Shown here: positions 1 to 7,015 of the stretch, piece by piece | Layout of the letters: each line of letters opens with the position of its first letter | Position numbering within the stretch: the first letter of the stretch is position 1 | Assembly (NCBI GenBank): GCA_016235815.1 | Contig: JACRIM010000058.1 | Location: 62,001-126,000, forward strand | Source: Planctomycetota bacterium | Lineage (GTDB): Bacteria; Planctomycetota; Phycisphaerae; UBA1845; UTPLA1 | Direction: 5' to 3' | Length of the DNA: 64,000 nt | Notes under the pieces: generated by a model | What the model was told of the DNA's origin: nothing | What the model saw: the letters and a program-made list of their open reading frames with translations, nothing else | The model's database searches: none | Position numbers and translations under genes: made by a program

Positions 1-50
1 CCGCCCTCGGTCGTCGGGAAGAGCTTGGTGAGCGCGTGAACTTCAACCAT
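1..50 (-). CDS. Probable N-terminus of an ABC transporter ATP-binding protein (partial)
   Basis: An ATG on the minus strand at 48-50 opens a frame that runs off the left edge of the window. The 16 visible residues, MVEVHALTKLFPTTEG, have the look of the first beta strand of an ABC transporter ATPase (the common pattern is M-I-E-V-x-x-L-T-K-x-F). The Walker A that would prove it lies outside the window. It is divergent from priA with a 58-bp spacer. Assignment rests only on this short stretch, so other proteins remain possible. Confidence 0.3.
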   Translation of the reverse strand, partial: MVEVHALTKLFPTTEG

Positions 51-108
51 CAAAGGAACTGTACGGGCGGCCGCACCGATTGCAAACGTCGTTGGGGACG
101 ATGCTATC

Positions 109-2421
109 ATGGCACCCATGGCCCGAGCTCGCCGACTTGAAACGCCGTCGCTCCTCGACCCGCCGGAATTGCAAACCGGCCTGGTGGCGACGGTCGCGCT
201 GCTCAAACCCCTCGACAAGCCTTACAGCTATCGCGTTCCGTCTGAACTCGGGGATCAACTCCGCCCCGGAATGCGCGTGATCGTGCCGATCGGGCGGGAC
301 CAGCGCGGCGAGATCGGAATCTGCTTGAGCGTTTCAGAAGAAACGTGGACGTCCACCCTCAAACCGATCCTGTCGGTACTCGATGAATCGCCGGTGCTCA
401 GCGCAAGCATGATGGAATTGGGACTATGGATCGCACGGTATTACTGCTCCCATCTTGGTCGAACGCTGGATCTGATGGTCCCGTCCGCCGCAAAGAAGCA
501 GGCGGGATGGAAGACGGTTCGCTATGTTTCACTGAATCATGGTTGCGATGGCCCCGCGAAATCGCCGGGTGAGACGTCGCGCCGCGCCGGCCTGACAACT
601 CGCCAGGCGGCGGTAATTGCGACGCTAGAAGCGGCGGGAACTCGCGTGGAGGCGATTGAATTGTGTCGCCGCGCCAACTGCACGCCAGCGACACTGACCA
701 CCCTGGGCAAGAAAGGCCGAATTCGATTTGAATCGGTGCACGAACCGGTCCTGCCTGATTTGCCGGCAATCGAACGGCATGATCCGAACTATGAGTTGAA
801 CGCCGAACAGAAGACTGCAATCACAGAGATCGCCACAGCCATTGCGGCGCGGCGGTTTACCGTCGACGTTCTCTATGGTGTCACGGGCAGCGGAAAGACG
901 GAGGTCTACGTTGCGGCGATTCGCCAGGCCTTGGCCGAAGGGCGACAGGCGATCCTGCTGGTCCCCGAGATTGCCCTGACCACGCAGACGGTTCGACGGC
1001 TGCAGGCGAGATTCGATCGCGTCGCCGTGATTCATAGTGCCTTGTCCGGCGTGCAGCGATCGCGCACATGGGCCGCGGTAGCATCCGGTGCGATTCCCGT
1101 TGTGATCGGCACGCGCAGTGCGGTCTTTGCTCCTTGCCCAAACCTCGGCGTCATCATCGTCGATGAGGAGTCGGAGCCTAGTTATAAGAGTCAATCGGCC
1201 CCGCGATATCACACACGCGATGTGGCGATTCGACGGGCGCAGCTAGAGGGCATTCCAATCGTCCTCGGATCGGCGGCCCCGTCGCTGGAGACGTGGCGAA
1301 ATGTGCAAACGAAAAAGCACTTCCGGCTCATTCGCCTGAAGAATCGCGTGCGTGATCTGCCGTTGCCGACCGTGCACCTCGTGGATATGCACACCGAACA
1401 CAAGGCCCGACGCGGCGTGCACCTGCTCTCGCGACAAATGGAAGAATTCATCGGCCAGACCCTGCAACGAGGCGAGCAGGCGGTCTTGCTGCTTAATCGC
1501 CGTGGATACGCGAGCTTCCTGCATTGCCCCAAGTGCGACGCTGTCGTGCAGTGCCCGCATTGCTCGGTGCGAATGGTCTTCCACGCGACCACGGAACTCG
1601 CTCACTGTCACTATTGCCAAACACGAATGCCAATTCCGAACCGTTGCCAGACGTCCGGCTGCGGCGGCACCCTTGTACGCTTCGGCATCGGCACGCAACG
1701 CGTGGAGGAAGAATTGCACGCCAAGTTTCCATCCGCCCGTGTTCGGCGAATGGACTCGGACACAATGGAAAAGCCCGGCGACTATGCCGACATCCTCGGC
1801 GGCTTTGAGCGGCGCGAGTTTGATCTGCTGGTCGGCACGCAAATGATCGCCAAGGGGCTTGACTTCCCATTCGTCTCGTTTGTTGGCGTTGTCTCTGCGG
1901 ACACCGCGCTCGCCCTCGACGATTTTCGAAGTGAGGAGCGGACGTTTCAACTCGTTCTTCAGGTCGCCGGACGCAGCGGCCGTGGCGATATTCCCGGCCA
2001 CGTTGTCGTGCAGACGTTTGCAGCCGATACTGCCGCGATTCAACACGCCGTTTCGCAGCGATACGAGGCCTTCGCGGATCGCGAGTTGGCCAACCGGCGG
2101 CAACACAAGCTCCCCCCCTATTCGCGAATGATGCGAATCGTTCTTTCCGACCCGCGCATGACCAGACTGAAGGCGGCGTGCGATAACCTGGCGATGCGAA
2201 TCCGGGACCTGCTGGGCCGGCACGGTGTAAGGTTCGCGCTTTATGGCCCGCGCCCGTGCCCGATCGCCCGCATTCGCGATGCCTATCGATACGATATGCA
2301 GCTCGTCTTCTCCACGGCCGACCAGATGCTCAAAGCGATTGATCTGTTCAAATCCGAGGGAACGCTCAAGAGTCAGGCCCGATCGCTCGTGGTGGACGTA
2401 GACCCGATCTCGCTGCAATAG
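109..2421 (+). CDS. priA: Primosomal protein N' (PriA), replication restart helicase
   Basis: PriA is a superfamily 2 DNA helicase that recognises stalled forks and reloads the replisome. The 770-aa length fits the family. An N-terminal DNA-binding part (about 20-120) is followed by a helicase core with Walker A GVTGSGKTEVY near 257 and a motif II reading DEES at 352-355, where most PriA proteins have DEEH. GSAAPSLETW follows as motif III. Around 465-515 come paired cysteines (CPKC, CPHC, CHYC and a later C-x-C-like pair) of the zinc-binding insert. The C-terminal helicase motifs (LLVGTQMIAKGLDFP, QVAGRSGRG) are intact. Start ATG 109 has only a weak GGGGAC upstream; ATG 118 in the same frame is an alternative. 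Confidence 0.95.
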   Translation: MAPMARARRLETPSLLDPPELQTGLVATVALLKPLDKPYSYRVPSELGDQLRPGMRVIVPIGRDQRGEIGICLSVSEETWTSTLKPILSVLDESPVLSASMMELGLWIARYYCSHLGRTLDLMVPSAAKKQAGWKTVRYVSLNHGCDGPAKSPGETSRRAGLTTRQAAVIATLEAAGTRVEAIELCRRANCTPATLTTLGKKGRIRFESVHEPVLPDLPAIERHDPNYELNAEQKTAITEIATAIAARRFTVDVLYGVTGSGKTEVYVAAIRQALAEGRQAILLVPEIALTTQTVRRLQARFDRVAVIHSALSGVQRSRTWAAVASGAIPVVIGTRSAVFAPCPNLGVIIVDEESEPSYKSQSAPRYHTRDVAIRRAQLEGIPIVLGSAAPSLETWRNVQTKKHFRLIRLKNRVRDLPLPTVHLVDMHTEHKARRGVHLLSRQMEEFIGQTLQRGEQAVLLLNRRGYASFLHCPKCDAVVQCPHCSVRMVFHATTELAHCHYCQTRMPIPNRCQTSGCGGTLVRFGIGTQRVEEELHAKFPSARVRRMDSDTMEKPGDYADILGGFERREFDLLVGTQMIAKGLDFPFVSFVGVVSADTALALDDFRSEERTFQLVLQVAGRSGRGDIPGHVVVQTFAADTAAIQHAVSQRYEAFADRELANRRQHKLPPYSRMMRIVLSDPRMTRLKAACDNLAMRIRDLLGRHGVRFALYGPRPCPIARIRDAYRYDMQLVFSTADQMLKAIDLFKSEGTLKSQARSLVVDVDPISLQ

Positions 2422-2466
2422 GAAAGCTGACGGTATCATTCACACCTTGAGCCACGGGAGAAAGGT

Positions 2467-4224
2467 ATGCGACGCGTCAGTTATTTGTTCGCCGTCTCAA
2501 TTGGTATTGCCATAATGACCCCCACCGCCAAAGCCGATCCTCATGCAGATTTGCACAAGCTCTTCGACGACTACTGGCAAGCTCGCATGAAGCGCAGCCC
2601 AGAGCGGGCCACCTATCTCGGCGATCATCGCTTTGACGACCGGCTAACCGATTACAGCGAGGCGGCCTGTGATGACGACCGCGCTCTCTTCAAGCAGTTC
2701 GCGGATCGCCTACAGGCCGTCCCACGTGACACGCTCTCCGCCGAAGATCACCTCAATGCCGACCTCTTCCAGCACACCATCGACGACTTTTTCCTCGTCG
2801 ATCCCTACCCCGAACACCTCATGCCCATCAAGCAGCAAGAGAGCTTCCACATCGCCCTCGGGCTTCTTCAGCAGTACCACAAATTCGACACGACCGAGGA
2901 CTGCGCCAACTATGCAAAAAGGCTGCGCCTCGTCGAAAAGCAAGTCGATGACATGATCGCCTGCATGGACAAAGGCATCCGACTCGGCATCGTGCGTCCA
3001 AAGATCACGATCGGGCAAACGCTTCCGCAGATTGATGCCATGATTGCCCGCGAGGCGAGGAAGAGCGTTCTTTGGCCCACCGCTTTTTCAGACGCGACCA
3101 AGAAGACCGTGACTGATGAGAAGGCTCGCGCCGACGTGGAAGCCGGCGTCCGATCGGCCACGGCCGCATTGACCAATCTTCGCGACTATCTGCAACGCAC
3201 CTATCTGCCGAAGTGCCGAGACTCGGTTGGTTACGGCCAATTGCCCAACGGCAAGGCGTGGTACCAGGATGCCTCGCGCGTACACACCACGACCGACCTG
3301 GACCCCGCGACCATTCATCAGATCGGCTTGGATGAACTGAAACGCATTCACGCCGACATGCTTGAAATCGCCCGTGAGGTGAGCTTTGAGGGCGACCTTC
3401 GGGCGTTCATCGAGAAAATGCGCACCGATCCTGCGCAACACAATAAGACACCGGCGGAGATTATGCGTCGTCACGCCGAGATTCTTCGACGCAGCGATGC
3501 GAATCTGCCAAAGCTCTTTGGCGTGCTGCCGAAGATTCCGTACGAGTTGAAAGAGATGGAGCCTTTTCGCGCCGAGGCTGCACCGGAGGCTTACTACTAC
3601 AACGCCCCCGACGATGGCTCGCGGCCGGCCTATTTCTATGTCAACACCGTGCGACCCGAAACACGGCCGATCTACACCATGGAATCGCTCGCCTACCACG
3701 AGGCCCAGCCCGGCCACCATTTCCAACTTGCCATCGCACAGGAAAAAAAGAACTGGCCAATGTTCCGCCGGTTTGAGTCGATTAACGCATACATCGAAGG
3801 CTGGGCGCTTTATTCGGAACTGCTCGGTTATCAGCTTGGCGGCTACAACGACCCCTACTCCCGATTCGGCCAACTTACCTACGACACCTGGCGATCGAGC
3901 CGACTCGTCGTCGACACCGGCATGCACGCGATGGGCTGGACGCGCGAGAAGGCCATCCAGTTCATGAAGGACAACACCGCCCTTTCCGAACAAAACATCA
4001 TCTCGGAAGTGGACCGCTACATCGCCTGGCCGGGGCAGGCGCTGGGTTACAAGATCGGGCAACTGGAGATTCTCAAACTCCGTCGTGAGGCCGAAACGCG
4101 CCTCAGCCGGAAGTTCGACATCCGCGCGTTCCACGACGAATTGCTATGTCAGGGGTCACTGCCGCTGGACCTGCTGCGCGCACGAATGCTGAAATGGATT
4201 GACATGCAACTGGAAAAGAAGTGA
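2467..4224 (+). CDS. Secreted DUF885 family metallohydrolase
   Basis: A 585-aa protein with an N-terminal signal peptide (hydrophobic stretch from about residue 5, Ala-x-Ala-like end near residue 23). The family-defining motif HEAQPGHHFQLA begins at His411, matching the HExxPGHH signature of DUF885, whose fold is related to zinc peptidases; His411, Glu412 and the following His pair are the expected metal site. The precise substrate is unknown; some relatives are described as peptidase-like. GGAGAAAGG sits immediately upstream of ATG 2467, fixing the start. It follows priA by 45 bp on the same strand, perhaps co-transcribed. Confidence 0.88.
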   Translation: MRRVSYLFAVSIGIAIMTPTAKADPHADLHKLFDDYWQARMKRSPERATYLGDHRFDDRLTDYSEAACDDDRALFKQFADRLQAVPRDTLSAEDHLNADLFQHTIDDFFLVDPYPEHLMPIKQQESFHIALGLLQQYHKFDTTEDCANYAKRLRLVEKQVDDMIACMDKGIRLGIVRPKITIGQTLPQIDAMIAREARKSVLWPTAFSDATKKTVTDEKARADVEAGVRSATAALTNLRDYLQRTYLPKCRDSVGYGQLPNGKAWYQDASRVHTTTDLDPATIHQIGLDELKRIHADMLEIAREVSFEGDLRAFIEKMRTDPAQHNKTPAEIMRRHAEILRRSDANLPKLFGVLPKIPYELKEMEPFRAEAAPEAYYYNAPDDGSRPAYFYVNTVRPETRPIYTMESLAYHEAQPGHHFQLAIAQEKKNWPMFRRFESINAYIEGWALYSELLGYQLGGYNDPYSRFGQLTYDTWRSSRLVVDTGMHAMGWTREKAIQFMKDNTALSEQNIISEVDRYIAWPGQALGYKIGQLEILKLRREAETRLSRKFDIRAFHDELLCQGSLPLDLLRARMLKWIDMQLEKK

Positions 4225-4244
4225 TGCCCTGCGGCTCGCAGGCA

Positions 4245-4418
4245 CTATGAGATGCCGAGGATAAAGCTGCGAATAAAGATGTTGACCGGCAGGGTGAAGG
4301 CGCTGAACGCTGTGCGCAGGCCGAGCAAAGCCGTCTCTTCACGGCACGTCGATAGCTGCAACACCGTCCCCATCGACATTGCCGCCATCAGCATCCACTT
4401 GCGTCGGTACCAGCGCAT
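4245..4418 (-). CDS. Small hydrophobic protein, 57 aa, possible lipoprotein
   Basis: This short gene has GGAGGA ending seven bases before its ATG, one of the best ribosome binding sites in the window. The protein begins MRWYRRKWMLMAAMSMG, a basic start followed by a hydrophobic segment ending LQLSTC, then a charged CREE and a second hydrophobic half ending ILGIS. LSTC resembles a lipobox but lacks a small residue at -1, so lipidation is uncertain. It is convergent with the DUF885 gene (20-bp gap). No family is recognised. The strong site and compact signal-peptide pattern argue that it is real. Confidence 0.6.
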   Translation of the reverse strand: MRWYRRKWMLMAAMSMGTVLQLSTCREETALLGLRTAFSAFTLPVNIFIRSFILGIS

Positions 4419-4473
4419 ACCCGTTCCTCCGTGTCGCTCACCATCATATCATCGGCCGGACTGCCCGCCAGCC

Positions 4474-4564
4474 GCCAGTAACGGCCGCGATGCGGACCAT
4501 TTTGCACATACCCGCTAAGCCAGTAGGGTCCGCTATGCGGACCATTCTGCACCTTCCCGCTAAG
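4474..4564. repeat. Two tandem 45-bp repeat units with GC-rich hairpins
   Basis: Two units start at 4474 and 4519 and share GCCAGTA, then ATGCGGACCATT, then TGCAC and CCCGCTAAG with few substitutions. The second unit holds a perfect inverted repeat, GGTCCGC-TAT-GCGGACC (about 4528-4544); the first holds a shorter form (CCGC-GAT-GCGG). The array ends 29 bp before the threonine aldolase start, so it lies in that gene's promoter or leader. It looks like a member of an interspersed palindromic repeat family rather than coding DNA. Confidence 0.8.
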
Positions 4565-4593
4565 ATACTGGCTTTGCAGCGAAAGACGAGCCT

Positions 4594-5634
4594 ATGCCCC
4601 AATTCCTTTACGACTTTTCAAGCGACACTCAAACCCGGCCCTCGCCCGGAATGCGGCAGGCCATTGCCAATGCCGAGGTCGGCGACGAGCAGAAGCGCGA
4701 GGACCCCAGCGTCAATCGGCTGCAGGAGATGATTGCCGACTTGACCGGCAAGGAGGCCGCCCTGTTCCTCCCGACCGGCACCATGTGCAATCTAATCGCC
4801 CACGCCATCCATTGCCGTCCCGGTGACGAGATCATCATCGAATCCGCCAGCCATCCGGTCCACTTTGAAGGCGGCGGACCGGCGGTGCACAGCCGGGCAT
4901 CGATCCGCGCCATCGATACGGAGAATGGCGTCTTTACCGCCGCGCAGGTCGAAGGCCTGATCCGTCCGAATGACCCGCACTTCCCTCGCACGCGGCTCGT
5001 CTGCGTCGAGAACACGCACAACCTCCGTGGCGGTCGGGTGTGGCCACTAAAGGCGATTGAGGAGGTCGCCGCCGTCGCCCGCAAGCATGGCTTGCTCATG
5101 CACCTCGACGGTGCTCGGCTCTTCAATGCCGTCGTCGCCTCGGGCATCACCACACGCGACTATTGCAAGCACTTCGACTCGTGCTGGGTCGATCTTTCGA
5201 AGGGGCTTGGTTGCCCGGTCGGCGGCGTCCTCACGGGGAACAAGGATTTCATCGACCAGGCTTGGCGGTTCAAGCACCTATTTGGCGGCGCCATGCGACA
5301 GGCCGGCATCATCGCGGCCGCCGGCGTGTACGCGTTGGAGCACAACATCAACCGTCTCGCTGAGGACCATGCCAAGGCGAAGGCACTCGCCAAAGGTCTG
5401 GCAGAGATCAAGGGCATCGCGGTGGACGTGGCCGCGGTGGAGACGAACATCGTCATGTTCGACATTGCGGGCACGGGTCTGGCCCGCACGGAGTTCCTCG
5501 AACGCCTCGCCCCTCACGGCGTACGATTTAGCCCTCTTATGCAGCCGACGAGGCTGCGAGCCGTGACGCATTTAGATATCCCGGCGGATGGGGTCGAAAG
5601 AGCAATTGCCTCTGTTTGTTTGGCAATAAAGTAA
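4594..5634 (+). CDS. ltaE: Low-specificity L-threonine aldolase family, PLP-dependent
   Basis: Fold type I PLP enzyme cleaving L-threonine or allo-threonine to glycine and acetaldehyde; the 346-aa length is typical. Visible family features are FLPTGTMCNLIA (cofactor phosphate region) near residue 58, ENTHNLRGGRVW, MHLDGARLFNA (PLP-ring aspartate), and DLSKGLGCPVGG with Lys203 as the Schiff-base lysine. The start is the ATG at 4594; the ribosome site is weak. It lies directly downstream of the 45-bp hairpin repeats and 12 bp ahead of an unrelated-looking unknown gene. Confidence 0.92.
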   Translation: MPQFLYDFSSDTQTRPSPGMRQAIANAEVGDEQKREDPSVNRLQEMIADLTGKEAALFLPTGTMCNLIAHAIHCRPGDEIIIESASHPVHFEGGGPAVHSRASIRAIDTENGVFTAAQVEGLIRPNDPHFPRTRLVCVENTHNLRGGRVWPLKAIEEVAAVARKHGLLMHLDGARLFNAVVASGITTRDYCKHFDSCWVDLSKGLGCPVGGVLTGNKDFIDQAWRFKHLFGGAMRQAGIIAAAGVYALEHNINRLAEDHAKAKALAKGLAEIKGIAVDVAAVETNIVMFDIAGTGLARTEFLERLAPHGVRFSPLMQPTRLRAVTHLDIPADGVERAIASVCLAIK

Positions 5635-5646
5635 GAGCGACTGACT

Positions 5647-6342
5647 ATGGGCCAACTTCCCGATGAGATTCAATTCGATGACTGGGTTCGACATGTATTT
5701 GACCACAGTGTATCGGAGCCGGCATGGCATCGGAGTGGCGATGCGCCGTTCTGGAACTGCGATGCGTTTCCAGAAAAGACAGTTGAGTTTATTAATCGAC
5801 TGTTTCTGTATTCCGGAGACTTGCCAATTAGCTATTCGCCCGACCAAATCGGGCAAGGCCTTTGGTATCTAATCGGATCTTCGAACTACATGCACGCGCT
5901 ACTAGACGAACGAGCCAGCTTCCAGAGTCGGCTAAAGTGCATTGTGTCGATCAATACACTATTTGAAAAATGTTTCGCAACTGTTTGCAACGAGTGTATC
6001 AGCCACACGGAGATCCGGGGAGCAAAACCAAACCTCGCGAATCTCATCTGCTACATGTTCTGGGATGTTGCCCCGCTCTTCGCCCACTCGAAGCTCAGGC
6101 CTAAAAAAGCGACTCCGGATCATGTGAAGACTGAAGCAGCATGTTTGTCCGTGATGGAACGAACATTGCGAATACCCCATGACGCATGTCAGGAATCAGC
6201 ACTGCATGGCCTCGGTCATTGGCATGCCTATTACCCTGTCGAGGTGGAGAAGATCATTGACGCATACGTCTATCTCCCGGAATCAAAGCGACGGGGACTG
6301 CGACAATATGCACTTTGCGCAAAGGCCGGGCTTATTCAGTAG
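5647..6342 (+). CDS. Hypothetical protein, 231 aa
   Basis: I do not recognise this cytosolic-looking protein. There is no signal peptide or membrane segment. It is rich in Trp, His and Cys, with a C-terminal part (CQESALHGLGHWHAYYP) that could be helical-repeat-like. The DNA is visibly less GC-rich than its neighbours and codon use is more relaxed, for example TTT, ATT and AAA codons. Together with the adjacent toxin-antitoxin pair, with which it is convergent after a 1-bp gap, it suggests an acquired patch between ltaE and metH. Confidence 0.6.
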   Translation: MGQLPDEIQFDDWVRHVFDHSVSEPAWHRSGDAPFWNCDAFPEKTVEFINRLFLYSGDLPISYSPDQIGQGLWYLIGSSNYMHALLDERASFQSRLKCIVSINTLFEKCFATVCNECISHTEIRGAKPNLANLICYMFWDVAPLFAHSKLRPKKATPDHVKTEAACLSVMERTLRIPHDACQESALHGLGHWHAYYPVEVEKIIDAYVYLPESKRRGLRQYALCAKAGLIQ

Positions 6343-6343
6343 C

Positions 6344-6640
6344 CTATTTGCGATCTTGCCACTCTTGAGGATTTCGTTTGGCATGGAAGATAGCGATAAC
6401 CGTTATGCGCTCATCTGCAACTGAAAAGAAAACCCCGAATGGGAAACGATGCACAGCAGCCCGGCGTATGTCTTCATCGACCAATGGAAAGCTAAGTGGA
6501 AGTTCGACTATTCTCTCAAGCGTCTCCTCTACCGCCAAAACGAACTCTTCTCCTGCACCTCTACGTTGATTTTCGTACCACCGGAATGCAGCATTCGTCT
6601 CTGCGCGTGCTTCAGCATAAAATACGACCGGGAGTTTCAT
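6344..6640 (-). CDS. ParE/RelE-superfamily toxin
   Basis: A 98-aa protein of the plasmid-stabilisation ParE/RelE fold: AEARAETNAAFRWYENQR opens helix 1, then ERIVELPLSFP, then the beta-sheet part RRAAVHRFPFGVFFSV and a final IAIFHAKRNPQEW. RelE members cleave mRNA and ParE members poison gyrase; the sequence does not decide which. The ATG at 6640 overlaps the antitoxin stop by four bases (ATGA), so the start was placed there rather than at an upstream in-frame codon. The antitoxin gene precedes it, as is usual for type II modules. Confidence 0.85.
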   Translation of the reverse strand: MKLPVVFYAEARAETNAAFRWYENQRRGAGEEFVLAVEETLERIVELPLSFPLVDEDIRRAAVHRFPFGVFFSVADERITVIAIFHAKRNPQEWQDRK

Positions 6641-6861
6641 GATTGCGGAAGCAAAGCACTGCGAATCTCTGCCCATGGGATCGCTTCGTCGGGTGCCGCC
6701 CGATGCCTTGCCAATCGCCGCCTCAGTTCAGACCGCTGCTCGTCTGTTAAAGTAATTGCATTGGGCACTTCCGCGACGCTGTCCCAAAGATCGCCGGCCA
6801 GTGCGATTCGCTCATCCGCGCTCAGCCCAAGAGCCGCTTCAAGTAGCTGTTTGCGTGACAT
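6637..6861 (-). CDS. Addiction-module antitoxin (ParD-like small protein)
   Basis: A 74-aa protein beginning MSRKQLLEAALGLSADER, followed by ALAGDLWDSVAE and LTDEQRSELRRRLARH. This LxxxALxLxxxERxxLxxxLxxS pattern is typical of the short antitoxin family paired with ParE/RelE toxins (TIGR02574-type). The frame can be extended to 6957, but the family begins at the MSRKQ methionine, so 6861 is preferred. It is translationally coupled to the toxin and diverges from metH, with about 150 bp between the two starts. Confidence 0.82.
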   Translation of the reverse strand: MSRKQLLEAALGLSADERIALAGDLWDSVAEVPNAITLTDEQRSELRRRLARHRAAPDEAIPWAEIRSALLPQS

Positions 6862-7015
6862 AGCAGAGTATTTTACCTCATCGCGATGTGATTTCACGGA
6901 GAATCCATCCGATAAGTCCAATTCGTATATAAGTGGTTTTGCACGCACTACACGCAACCCCTTGTCGATGCTAAGATAACGACGTTTTCGGGACGATTCT
7001 CAGGCAGGACAAACA

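Noticed and set aside
1243-2439. Long minus-strand open frame (398 codons) antisense to priA
   Set aside because: It is a shadow of a GC-rich gene: no ribosome site, no recognisable domain, and the plus frame is unambiguously PriA.
6862-7015. Possible cobalamin or SAM riboswitch before metH
   Set aside because: The spacer is short, and I could not find a B12-box or the paired helices expected of these riboswitches.
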